Assembly: GCA_037951165.1 (NCBI GenBank)
Contig: JBBDHG010000162.1
Span: forward strand, 72,501 to 136,500
Direction: 5' to 3'
Source of the DNA: Lophius americanus
Lineage: Eukaryota > Chordata > Actinopteri > Lophiiformes > Lophiidae
DNA length: 64,000 nucleotides
Of this stretch, positions 47,967 to 60,900 are shown in pieces; positions within the stretch are counted from its first letter, which is position 1; each line of letters begins with the position of its first letter. The position numbers and the translations under genes were made by a program. The notes beneath the pieces are model-generated. The model was not told the origin of the DNA and did no database searches. It saw only the letters and a program-made list of their open reading frames with translations.

Positions 47967-48506
47967 ATACGTTTGTTGAAGCTCAGATTAGTTCACCTAC
48001 GTCCTCCAGCCTTTGTCATAATCTAGAGAAGCAGGCCGACATGTAATCGTCCCGTGAATAATGACCTCACCAAACAGATGGAGGCACAACTACTGGACCC
48101 CTATCGTATGATAACTTTATTCTGCCTTCAGGAACCAAATCTAAGAACAGTTTGAAAAGCTTGAATTACTTTACTTAAACATCTGCTTCGGACCCCCGGA
48201 GACCTTGGTGAACTTTGAACCCTGCAGGAGTCGTCGTCCTCTTGGAATGACCGGGACTTCCTGATCCTGGATGTGAAATCTCTCACTGCTGGAACAACTT
48301 TCCCCGCGATCATCGCTCAGCGCCGGTGAATGTCGTGGACTTCAGGCTTTGAGTCTTCGTGTTCATTTAGGCAAGAGGAAATTCTGGTAGCGACGTGAGT
48401 CTGTGAGATTGGACCCGGTGTTTTAGGAACATCTCATTTCTGTAAACACGTCTTCTGTGACGAAGATCCTCGGGGGTTTGAAGACATTTCAAATCTGTTC
48501 ATTCCA

Positions 48507-48534
48507 TTTATTTAAACTGATGTTCACGTTTATT
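48507..48534 (-). terminator. candidate neil3 polyadenylation signals (two)
   Basis: Two AATAAA hexamers on the minus strand at 48529-48534 and 48507-48512, about 230-250 bp past the neil3 stop. Confidence 0.5.
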
Positions 48535-48760
48535 CGTAAAAATAAACGCCTTCAACTCAAACAAGGCAGATAAACATACATTCATAATTCTACGTGTTTG
48601 TTTGTTGATCCGTCACACAAACAGTTATTCACGACAAGAAGACGTGTTTAAGACGTGCCATGAAGTGGTGGATGAGCTTTTAACCAGATTAATAAGGAGG
48701 AGTTACTGATTTCCGCAGGAACATTTAGGCGTCTGGGTTTTCTTCAGAACTGAAGTCAGG

Positions 48761-48934
48761 TCAGCGACCCGGGAGGACGGCGCCGTTTTCCGCCCACTGG
48801 AAAAAGTCACACTGCTTCCCCTTGTGGCGGCTGCATGTGTAGAAGTTGCGTCCGTTGTTGGGTCCTAGTTTGAGAACGGTCCTCATTAGACAGCGTTTCC
48901 CATGGTGACAAAGAGGGAAGTGTGAGTCGGCCCA
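48761..48934 (-). CDS. neil3: neil3 coding exon 10 (second GRF finger)
   Basis: WADSHFPLCHHGKRCLMRTV, LKLGPNNGRNFYTC, QCDFFQWAENGAVLPGR-stop. Matches the human WADLSFPFCNHGKR...GPNNGKNFFVC...QCNFFQWAENG end. Acceptor ctccacag, TGA at 48763-48761. Confidence 0.96.
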   Translation of the reverse strand, partial: WADSHFPLCHHGKRCLMRTVLKLGPNNGRNFYTCSRHKGKQCDFFQWAENGAVLPGR

Positions 48935-51900
48935 CTGTGGAGAGATAATGAGCTTTTAGTCAAGTCTCTTTCTCCTTACTTCAACTCTCAACACAAACAA
49001 GGATGTGGGTCCTCCACGCCCCCGCAGGGTTTCAGCTGGAGTAGCCCACACCTGCCGTTCACATGAACTTCACTCGAATGTTCTGTCTAGTATTTGTGGA
49101 GGGGGGAATGTGAATGAGTGGGGGGTGATTTTAAAACGTTAACGTCGTCACCATGAAAAAAACACGTACTTTAATAAATGAATACCTATAACACTTTAAA
49201 TGATCCCATTCAACATGAAGTAATTTGAGTAATTCTGGCCTGAAAACTTGTAGAGACAAAACTCCCCCTAGTGTCGGAAATATGCAACTAACCTTTCCTA
49301 AAATCACTCCAGTTCTTCCTCACACTGAGGTCTATGTGGGTGAAATTGATCCATGAACTCGTTTTGGAGTGATGGCGTTACCAGGAAGGACATGCGGCGG
49401 CGGTGACCATCTCTTCCTGTGTGCGTTTTTAAAATATGTGCGAATGAACTAGAACCAAAACTTTCTTCAAAGATGAGACGATGTCCTCACCTCAAAAAAG
49501 TTGCACTTGGTCTCCCTGGGAAGCGAGCAGGTGTAGAACTGGCGTCCTTTATTCTCTCCCTCCTTGTGGACCACTCTGAGGACGGCTGGACGGCGGTGGG
49601 AGGAGCATCGCGTGGCGCCGGGACCGGAGGAGCTTGTTGTTTCTGCTTCACGCGGGCTGACAGTTCTGAGGAAAGAGTCTTATTAGCTTGACATGAATGG
49701 AAATAAGACGCGGGCGAGGCCGTCACCTCATTAGCGAGCAGAGCGCCCGCCCGCCGTGGCGATGAGTAAGATGTTTGTGTGGAAGTCAGCTGTGGTTGTT
49801 TGTCGATCTGAGCCGTTCTAACAATGCCGCATTAAAGATTCCACAGTCACACTTTCTTTTTTTCAGCCCACTTATCTCCCTGAGGTTGCAGAAAACTTCT
49901 CTTATGATGACTTATTCATGAGGATCCAGCGAGAGCTTCGCTCACCGTGAGTCGGGGTTTCCGTTCTCGGCGTCGTTACTGGCGAAGTGGCTGTGATCAA
50001 TTCTCATCTTCTTGGACGGGTGACTGCAGGAGGCCGCCGTTTCCCCATTGGACATCTCGCCGCTTTGCCTCCGCCAGCCACCAGAGGCATAATTGGGGCT
50101 TGTTGTCCCTTGGTAGACGCCGTATTTATACAGACCCCCCCCCGCCGGCGAGGATTTCTGCTGACTGTTTGCCGGAGCGAGGGGGGAGTTTACGGGCTTT
50201 GGCTTCCGAGTCAAGTCGGAGAAGACGAGGGTGGATGTACCGAACGCGGACCTCCAGTTGACTTTGAGCTCCTCCTGTGGCTTGTTGAAGGCGGTGCAGT
50301 GGTATTTAATCAAACCGGCGGTGGGGGGAGATGCTCCGGCGCCGCCGTCTTGGAGGGCTGTGGACACGGAGGGAGAGAAACTCATTTCACATTCAGCAGC
50401 TGCCTGTTCGCTGTAAGTGGCTCAAGTGCCATAAAAACCAGCGCTGAGCACCGGCGGCTGCGTTCTGTCCTCAAACAATCTCTTGTGTTAGAGGAGCAAA
50501 GAAAGCAGCGAGACGATCCGCCGCCTGACACCTCTGTGAGATAAGGTGATGTTCTCGCCGACCGTGAGTTTGGATATTAGAGGCGGGAGCCTCCGTCCCT
50601 CAAAAACTAGCATTAGTGTTCAGTGGCGCCATTTCAGCAGAACATTTAGTTCTGTGGTCGAGTAAAAGATGAGTTTTAGTTTTAGTTTAGTAGTTATTAG
50701 TTCTGAAGTGCTGCTGAACCAGAGAACTAACTCTCTCCTCTATAGGAGAAGACGGAGGACAGTCAGCTGGTCATGAGTACACGGAGGACAGTCAGCTGGT
50801 CATGAGTACATGGAGGACAGTCAGCTGGTCATGAGTACACGGATGACAGTCAGCTGGTCATGAGTAGACGGAGGACAGTCAGCTGGTCATGAGTAGACGG
50901 AGGACAGTCAGCTGGTCATGAGTAGACGGAGGACAGTCAGCTGGTCATGAGTAGACGGAGGACAGTCAGCTGGTCATGAGTAGACGGAGGACAGTCAGCT
51001 GGTCATGAGTAGACGGAGGACAGTCAGCTGGTCATGAGTAGACGGAGGACAGTCAGCTGGTCATGAGTAGACGGAGGACAGTCAGCTGGTCATGAGTACA
51101 CGGAGGACAGTCAGCTGGTCATGAGTACACGGAGGACAGTCAGCTGGTCATGAGTAGATGGAGGACAGTCAGCCGGTCATGAGTAGACGGAGGACAGTCA
51201 GCTGGTCATGAGTAGACGGAGGACAGTCAGCTGGTCATGAGTAGACGGAGGACAGTCAGCTGGTCATGAGTAGACGGAGGACAGTCAGCTGGTCATGAGT
51301 ACACGGATGACAGTCAGCTGGTCATGAGTAGACGGAGGACAGTCAGCTGGTCATGAGTAGACGGAGGACAGTCAGCTGGTCATGAGTAGACGGAGGACAG
51401 TCAGCTGGTCATGAGTAGACGGAGGACAGTCAGCTGGTCATGAGTAGACGGAGGACAGTCAGCTGGTCACGAGTACAGGAAGTAGGAGGGATTCCTTTTA
51501 ACTCATTCAGATTTTTTAGAAGTGATTTTATGAAGCTGGTCTAATATCATCGTCTTTAAACGGTCAGTTTTTTGGGCTTTCCTTAATAAACAAACAAAAA
51601 CAAGATACTGAACATCGATGTTGTAAAAATGTAAATATGAATCCATTTGAAAATAATAATAAAAAAAACCAAAAGGCTTCTTAAGTCCACTAGATGGCGC
51701 TGTTGTTGTTTGTTGTGCTGAGATCGGAGAGGTGGCCACGCACGAGGAAAATAGATCGTACAAAAATGGAGTCAGCGGAGGAAGTAAACAGTTTGTGTTT
51801 GAAACAAACAAGGAGAGGACAAACGTTTCTGGATCGCTTCAATAAAAATAACAATAAATCAAAGATGTGGAACACAAAACTGACTTTTACATGAAAAAAG

Positions 51901-54900
51901 ATGATCCAGACGAAGAAGAAGTCCATCTGACACGTGAGACGTCTCACAAACACAAACACAAACACGAGGCCTGTGTTGTTGACGATGTAAACATGTAAAC
52001 ACCTTCAGTATTCTCGTGAGCTCCCTTCAGACGACACGTCCGTTCAGACAGAGACTCTGAATCTGATCGGAGTTTTAAACCAGGTTGAATAATGAGGCTA
52101 GTGTTGTGAATAAGACATAAGTTTGTCTGGCGTAGAACCGGGCCGTGGGAAAAGTGGCCTTCTGAGCGACAGTTCCGCCGCTCTTCTATCAGCCATCGCC
52201 TAAATGAAGCCTCTCATGTGAAAGGTGAGCGCCGACTCCGTTTATCTGTGATCGGGGGTTTATCTGCAGGAGGGAGACAGCGAGGACATTTTCTTTCAAG
52301 CCCCACTTCCTCCCGCCATAATGTAACTCAAGGCGGAGGAGAGAAGCGGCGCTCATTACGTGTGCGGTCACACACATCGTCTGCGCCGGCGAGGTGCTGA
52401 GATCCTTCAGCCTGACAGGAAGAACTCCACCCGCCGTTTTATCTCCCGCTAACAAGGACGTTCAGACGCACCACTAAATCCAGCGACGGCGAGAAGAAGT
52501 ACAGCGATAAAAGAAGTGACTCACCCTCGGGTCTGGGGGTGAGACAGGCGTCGCAGGCTCCTGCTGACGGCTGGTTGACGAGCGTGCAGAGATGACAGGC
52601 CCAGTCCTCTTCCTCCTCCTTCGCCACGTCCTCGCCGGTTCTGTCGTTGTAGGCCCAGCCAATCAGGCTGTTTCTGACCGGGAGCTTACTGCACAAACAC
52701 AATCAGAGATGTTCTTGTTCAAACCTGAAGTCCTGCAGAGAAGACACGGACCCCCGAAGGCATCAGTGTCTGACACAGACCCCCGAGGAAGTCAGGGTCC
52801 TTTTGGGTGTTTGCTAAGCAGGCGGATCAGCTGCCTGAGTGGAGACGCACCATTTATCACATTTTAATTACGGTCAAGATTTCGGCGTGGGAAAAATAAA
52901 GCATGACTCAGCGATGTTGACGTTTGGAACGCTGCCGGATCAATCAGCTGTCCGCTGCTCCCGCAGCCGGGTCAGACTTTTCCTGCGTGAAGAGCGACGT
53001 TAAAGGATCTCCAACAGAACGCAGGAGGTCCAACCCACGGAGGAGAAGAGGACAAAGATCGGATCCTCTTGCGTTGTTTGGAAGTGTTTGAGATTTTGGG
53101 TGAGTGACGTAAACAAAGAATAATTCACACAGAAAGAATGTTTTATGGTTGTGTCTCCGCCGCAAAGCAACGCAATTAACTTCTAAAAGCACTTGAAAAG
53201 ATAACGCTGGCCGATGAACGCTGGGAAAGACATCGGTCTAAAAACCATCTCCGAGTGAGTCCATGGCTACGACCCCTGACCCCTGGAGCCACACAGGAGA
53301 AGGACACATCGTTAAATCCAATCTGGAATTATTTAATTTATCACTAAATATTTCATGGTAAATGAAAGAAGAACTTAAATATTAAAAAGGCATGAATACT
53401 TAGGATTGAGTTCTTTTTCAAATAGACGCATCAAATCTACTTGATATTGATTATTATGACCGGAGAGACGGAGACGGGGATATTCTTATTTCCTCTCATT
53501 TTATTTCACATCCTTCAGTGAAGTCACTCATTTATGAAGTCCAGGTCAAACTTCATGTTACATCATCATCATTTAAAAACATAAACAAATAAAGAAAAGC
53601 TACATATTCATGTGATTATTTAAAATGATTCCGTTTCATCATTGGTGAGCAGAAACGATGAAGACATGTTTAGTTGACCTCGCTCGCTGACATCACATCC
53701 TTTATTGCTTCTATTAGGAGACTTTAGTCTCAGGAACTGCCGGAGCAGAATGAGCCGGAGATATAAATTATTCAAGGGATATTATTGTAACCCGATTATA
53801 GAAAATACAGGGGAATCGGAAACCTCCAGCTCCACGAGCAGAACAAGATGAAGATAAGCCCGAGTGAAATGTATTTCAAACAACGGCTCCGGGCGTGTGT
53901 GTCGGGTTCTGACACCAAGCTCCACTATGTTTGACAAGGAGGTAAATCTCCAGAGCCAACAGTCATGGAGGAGGAAGGTGGCGGCGACTTCCTCACAGAT
54001 TTCTCCCTCGGCTCTGTAATGTGTTGTAAGGGCTTCAGGCTCTAACCCCTCGCAGAGCCCTTCTCAAACACAACCCAGGAGGTTCGGAGCCGGTGCCCCG
54101 TCTGCCAAACACGGACTGATACGCGCACTCATTCCCCCTTATAACACTTCCCACTCCCTGCCAGACCATCTGTCTGCAGAGGCTCCTCCGGATCAGAACC
54201 TTTAATCGCAGAGGCTTTGGGACTTTCTGCAGACGACGGTTAAAAACACAAACGAATAAAAAAACACGACACTTTAAATCGTTGTTTCTGTTTCAGTCTC
54301 GTGTCTGGGGTGATTTTCTTTACATGCATATTGTATGAGCTTAAAGGGGGCGGGGCCTGAGCGGTGAGCCACTGCCTCACTGTGACTGGAGAGACGAAAT
54401 AAAGACGGACGGAAAGAACTTTAACTGTTAAAATGAAAATTATAACGATATGTATTTATCTGAAAGAATTAAAAGCCAATCAAGATATTTAGCCCTGTTT
54501 TAAGAACAGGCAGTTGATTGAAAATAAAAAAGGGGGTAAAATCTTGACTGCAGGAAATATTTGCTGACTAGATAATAACACTATAAAGTATGAAGAGTGC
54601 GTGGCTCTAATAAGAGACAGAAACAAGCATCCAAGCGTTTTTTGCACAGCAGGTGTCGCTAACAGGAGTATTTACAAAGCTACATATAAGGGCTGGTTGA
54701 CTCTGGCAAAAATCAGAATCCTACATTTTTCCTTCGATTTGGATTTGAGATCCCGATTCTCTCCGCGATCTTACGATTCCCTCGACATCATATTGTACTT
54801 TGTTATGGACATGAGAAAAGGACGTGTGCTGTCCATGTGTAGCACAGATAGAAGTATGTGGGCACTAAAGGGTTAACTCCTGGCATCATAACAGAGTAAC

Positions 54901-57900
54901 TCCTCCACACAGCTACAAGAGTGAGATGAGTAGCCTCCACGAAACAATGGAGAAATAAAGTGGATGTGAGTTAAGGGACCTAAAGAAGGCGTTGAGGAGT
55001 GATAAGAAACTGCTAACAGCCTGGATAAATGCACAGCCTCACTCCTCAGTGGCTCCAAGCGAACCCTCTTAAAGGGCCAGACCGCCAATAATCGCAGGTT
55101 TATCTGCAGCTTACGTCATGAATAAAAATGTTGAGGAATCGTTGTGATTCTACACAATATGCAAAAGTCTCAAGAAGATAGTATTAAATGACATATAACA
55201 GTACATATATATATACATATATATGTATATGTGTGATTTACAAGATGCTGTTGTTGTTTTACTCTTTAGTTGTTCCCAGCACCACAGAGAGTAAAATAAT
55301 AAATAACACTCTTCCCGGGAACAATCACTTTTTGTTCATAAGGCAGATGTGGAGTGTCGGAGACAAAGGTCTGTTAGGGTCTGTACCTCACGTCGACGGT
55401 GCTGGGATCCCCCTTCTGACAGCGCTGGCAGAAGTACGTCATCCTGCCGTTGTCTCCGAGGCGACACACTGTGATGACACCAGGGCACTGGCCACACTGG
55501 GGACGCTTGTAGACTTTGTAATGTTTGTAGAGAGCAGAGCCAGATTTGCGACACTGATGGAGGAGAGGAAAGCAGACAGGAGAGAAAATCAAGACGTGGA
55601 TGAAGAGAACAAGACGGGACTGTTTGCCCCGACCGATCTCTCAGCAGTGGAGATTATCTCCAGACATTCATCCTCTATTCCAAGTCAGTCTCCAGTCTTC
55701 AAACATTTACAAACAAACCCTTTAATTTTGGCCTTTGTTCCAGGTTTCTGCATCATGTGATACAAAAATCAGCCATAACATTATAACCAATGAGAGGTTT
55801 AGTCAGAAAAACCTTGATTATTCAGTCGGTCGGTGGGATGTCGAAGGCTGCAAGTAAGAAATCATTTTTTTCCTGAAGGTAATGTGCTGGAAGCAGAGAA
55901 AATGGGGCAAGCGAAGGTTCTGAGAGACTTTGACAAAGACCAAACTGTGATGGCTTGAGGGCCGAGTCAGAATATCTACAGAAGTGCAGCTGGAAGGACA
56001 ACCGTTGGATCGGTGACAGGATTATGAGCGCCGAGGCTCACGGATACATGTGGGCAGAGAAGGCTGGTCCGTGTTCTGTTTCCACGGCAGAGCTGCTGAG
56101 AAGATGAATGCTGGTTCTGATAAAAAGGCTCACAGTACACTGTACATCTCAGAGTTGTTTTGGCGGCACATTATTAGGCATGTGGTTTTAATGTTATGGC
56201 TGATTGGTGGGTGAGTGAAGTGTTTACATTCTGTTATGTTTGAGCTGGAAGCTGTTGATGCGTTCAACATGAAACGACTGACCTTGTAAAACAGGAGAGT
56301 GAAGTCACGCGTCATCTTCACCAAGTGGTGGATCTGCCCGTCTGTCAGCTGCAGAACCTGAGAACGAAGCGGCGCCGTCGCATGGAGACACACGAGAGAG
56401 AGAGAGAGAGAGGGAGAGGGAGAGAGAAAGAGAGGGAGAGGGAAAGGGAGAGGGAGAGAGAGAGAGGGAGAGAGAGAGAGGGAGAGGGAGAGAGAGAGAG
56501 AGGGAGAGAGAGAGCGAGAGAGGGAGAGAGAGAGAGGGAGAGAGAGAGAGAAAGAGAGGGAGAGGGAAAGGGAGAGGGAGAGAGAGAGAGGGAGAGAGAG
56601 AGAGGGAGAGGGAGAGAGAGAGAGAGGGAGAGAGAGAGCGAGAGGGAGAGAGAGAGAGAGGGAGAGAGAGAGCGAGAGAGGGAGAGAGAGAGAGGGAGAG
56701 AGAGAGAGAGAGAGAGGGAGAGAGAGTAAACCTCATTTGTACAGCTCTTCATTTCAAGAACGGAGCATGTGACAGTCGGGAAAATCAATAACGCAACCAA
56801 ATAAACGCAAATGACTGAAGACGTGAACGAAAAAACCAAACAGGATTTAAATTGATGCAACGGAGAAAAATAAACTGCAGTGAACGTAAACACAACAACA
56901 CAACAAGTCAACAACACAAGTCAACAACACACATTTCTGGCTCCTTCAGGACTCCTGGGAGCAGGAGAGCGGAGGAGGGGCTTATCCAAGTTCACCGCTC
57001 CCAGAAGTCAGAGGGCCAAAATTCCCAGATTAATGTTTTAGTGGGACGTGTTCCATTCCTATAACTCGTTTAATACTTTGCAGGAGGAGCGGCGCCCTCC
57101 GGTAAAAAGCTGCAGAGTGTCTCTGAGCGTCGGTGAGGAAGGTCACGCCGGAATCACATTTGTCTTTTAGAGCTGGTTAATGAAACTATTCCCCCGGTGG
57201 AACGTGAAGCATCGGCTCCTCCGCGTTTATGAAACAGGATCCCCAGGCAGCATCAGAAGGAATGTATTACATCATATATCATTATTACAAACCAGGAGGG
57301 AAGTCTGTGTTTTTAAAAATAAACATTTCAATTCCACAACTTTGACAAGGTCGGAGGAATATCTCTGCCGCAATGCGCCGCTTCTCTCCCTCGTTTCATC
57401 TTCCTCGCTGCGCCGCGGCGGCTTAAACTTCATCTGTGACAGTTGTCGTGAGTTCTTACCCTCTTGGTTCCCTCCTTCATCTCCTTCATACCTTCACAGC
57501 TGGGTGGAGGCCCGAGTCAAACAGGGCTTCGTTCTTAATGATGTTGCCCACTCCTGGCATGACGGCCTGGTCCAGGAGAACGTCGCACAGCATCCTGGTC
57601 CTCTGGCTCCTCACCGCCTCCTCAGAGCGGGAGAAGCTGAATGTGGAGGAGCAGACATCCAAACTCTGCAGCGTCTTCATCCTTTGCTCGCAGTCCTCAG
57701 TCGGCCTGCAAAGACAGTTTGTGTGACTGAGGGAAACGTGAGGCAGCAGGCAGAAGGTCGTCTGGTGTCTTCTTCACGTCAAACCAGACTCTTCATTCAT
57801 TCTGGTTGTTTTTCAGGATTAGTTTGTTTACAGCGCTGTGGTATAAAAGTATTTGACCCTCTCTTGTTTATGTCTGTGTTTTTTCGTATCTCTTGATCGT

Positions 57901-60900
57901 TAGAATCAACATGAATCAAAGTGAACCGGGTAATAAAGGATTTAAAAGATCATTTTATTTATGAAAACGAGATTAATGATCAGATACCGACTGGATCCAA
58001 GTGAAAAAGAATTTGTTCCCTTGAGAAGAAATGCATCAGTAACCGGTTCCAGCTGGACTAGACACCAGCAGACCTGAAGACACTATGCCAAAATCAAGGG
58101 AAATTCCAGAAAGTGACTGAACTCTGTCACTCTTGGACGGGTCACAGAGTAATTTCTAAGTTTCTAAGTTACTCCATGGATCCACAGAGAGACATTATCT
58201 ACAAACGCAGAAGATTCAGAACAAGAGTGGACCTTCAAAGAAGTGTCCGACCCGCCAAATGTATTCCCTCGGCCCATTCTGGAAGTCATAAAAGTCTGGA
58301 CCTGAACCCCGCTGAGATGCTGCGGTGGTACCAGAGACGATCAGCAGAACTTCCAGCAGAACTGTCAGAGCTGCTAGAGGGGGAACATCTACTTTCTGAG
58401 TTGTTTTCCATCCAGGAGATGTTGTATGGATGACCTCTCTGCCTCCGTGATAAATGATGATTGAAGATTTCTCTACTCAGATATTTGGATGTTAAACTTA
58501 GTTTGAGGAGCAAACGCGGGTCGGGATCAGACACAGAAGTAGAAGAAATCCGGAGGCTGGTAGGAGATGCTTTCACAGAGGAGGAGAACACAAAGTGTGT
58601 CTGAACCAGAACCTTACAATCAATAAACAGAACAAACGTCACGTCACAAAGACGTTTATGCAGCAGCGACCCAGATCTCCAGACACCACTGAATGTAGGG
58701 CAGAACCAACTGGATGAGACCGGCACCCTAAGGTGAGCTTCTGTCCGTGCCGCTGTCCCCGTTACCTGATTTCCACTGAGCTGTCATAGAAGCACACGGT
58801 GTCGTTCATCAGGTGGACTTCCAGCGCCGGAGCGGAGCCGGACCTGGCCTTCCTTTCAGCGGGGTTTATACGCATGGATCCATTCATCCCAAAGTGGACC
58901 CTGTAAGGACGAGCATGAAAAGACGAGAAGACTTTTAAAATATGTCTGCTTTCGTTCAGACTTAGAGGAGAGGGGGCCGGCGTGGCGGTGGGCTGTGAAA
59001 CACAAATGTCACAGCGAGACATTTTCAGACTTCTGCCTTCTTCTTCTACCGGTCCGCCACAACATCATCAGTCAGACGATATAAGAGCTCCTCCATTTCT
59101 TTTATCCACCTTTTCCTTTTCTGCTGCTGTAGAAAACTCACTTCAGCCAAACCTGATCAATAACACATCATCTAATTAGCACCTTCTAAACTGTTTCCAG
59201 AGGTTCCTCTATGAATTGTATTAATATTGGCCACTCCTTCTTTCAGGCCCAGTTCATTTGGATCTTGGCTATTTTCCACTCGGTTCATCTAATTAACAAA
59301 CACACAAACAAACATATTTGGCTCTTAAGGCGAGATGCTTTGAAGTTTTATCCTTTTTTTAACAACCTTTTTCTGTGCATTTTATTTTATTTGATTGTAG
59401 CCGTTTTTTCCCAAACTATCAGCATTAAACACCAACCGGCCATAAGATTGTGACCACTGCCAGGTGAGGTCAGACTAACATTAGTCTAGACTGTGAGTGA
59501 TGGAGGTGGTGCTGCTGAAGGATTACTAGCTCACTTATTTTGGAGTTGTTCAAAATGAAGCTATTTCTGGGGTGACATATTTAATTAACTTTCCAAATAA
59601 ATGATCAGGACCAGAACCAGGACTCTAGCTTCTTACAGAGGGCATTGTTGCAGCAAAAGATTTAAAATTACCTTGAGTCCCCATGTTTTCAGAAGTGGCT
59701 CCAGGATGGAACGCATTTATCTTTGTGTTGTAGGTCTGGAGGCCATTTTTGGTTTAATTTAATGGAATTTTGTGGTTTTGCTGCAGCTGTTTGTCCTTGT
59801 CTGGAGATGGCTGTCTGGTTTGGTATTATTTTGCCCAAAGAATTGCTTTAGTATTGTCCTACCCGTCTCACAGAGTTCATTCTGACTGTTGGCTATTAGT
59901 CCATCCAATTACCAACAGGTGATTTTAATGTTACGGCTGATCAGTGTATCTCTGTACAGTCAAAAAATGTAATAATTACAACTTAATCAAATAATTTAAG
60001 TTGAAAATAAAGTCTGACTTACCAATTTTAAAACAGGCTGTTTGTCTTTGAGTTAGCATGCTAACGGCTAGCTGCTTTTTAAGTGTCACCATTTTTGTTT
60101 TTAGCAATCACATTTCAGTTTTTATCGAAATGTCACGTCGCCATCCTGTGCCTCACTCAGTTTATTCAGAAGTCAATTCTTCTCTGCTTCTTCCTCCGCT
60201 GCACACTTAGAGGAAGAACATCAGTGCCAACCCCCCCCCCACCTCATGATGCTTTTGTAACCTTAATACAGAACGGAGAGGTGGAAGAAAGACGTTCACC
60301 TTGAACAGGCTGCATAAAAAGGTCTTCCATAAAAGTAAAATATGGCAGCATGCCAAAAGAGAGTTTAAAGCCCACACATCCCTCCGCCTGCAGGGAATTA
60401 ATAATGACTCCAAAGAGTCATGAAAGAGTGCAACTTTATACCAACCTTCTAGAACCCTAGTCGGAACATTTAAGCATTTATTCCAGTGTTTGTGTAAACT
60501 GGAACAAAAAAGAAACAAACACATGAAGCTAAATATCTGTCACATCCGTCAGCTGTATTCTGGATGTTTTCAGAAGGTTGAACCGTGTAAGTCCCAGCAT
60601 GGAACAGGGTGAACTTGAACAAGCTCTGTGCACCTCTTTGTCCCAGCGCCGGTCTTTCAGGTCTTCCTTCCTTCAGCTTCCTGCTCTCAGCAGCAATTCT
60701 GGTTTTGTCAGCAAACCAGAGGTCGTCAAAATATGAGGCACAAGTAAATCTTGGCTATGAGAGATTTCTGATGAGATTTCTAAGTCAGAAGGTGTTCCCA
60801 AGGCTGGTTAGCAGGTAGAGGCGGGTGATTGGTGCAGTATCTACCTCGAACAAGAGCAAAATATGAAGGAAGCAGGAAAAAACTCAAGACCCAAACTCAA

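Larger units (their letters stand above)
47870..48760. other. intergenic spacer between convergent aga and neil3
   Basis: Must hold both 3' UTRs. A plus-strand AATAAA for aga is at 47961-47966, and minus-strand AATAAA (TTTATT on plus) for neil3 at 48507-48512 and 48529-48534. About 0.9 kb separates the stop codons, so the transcripts may approach each other within about 540 bp. Confidence 0.6.

Noticed and set aside
49987..50544. 185-aa plus-strand frame as a separate gene
   Set aside because: Antisense to neil3 exon 8, whose minus-strand reading matches NEIL3 with correct splice sites.
50745..51475. CRISPR-like array of 29-bp repeats
   Set aside because: There are no spacers; units are head-to-tail without unique sequence.
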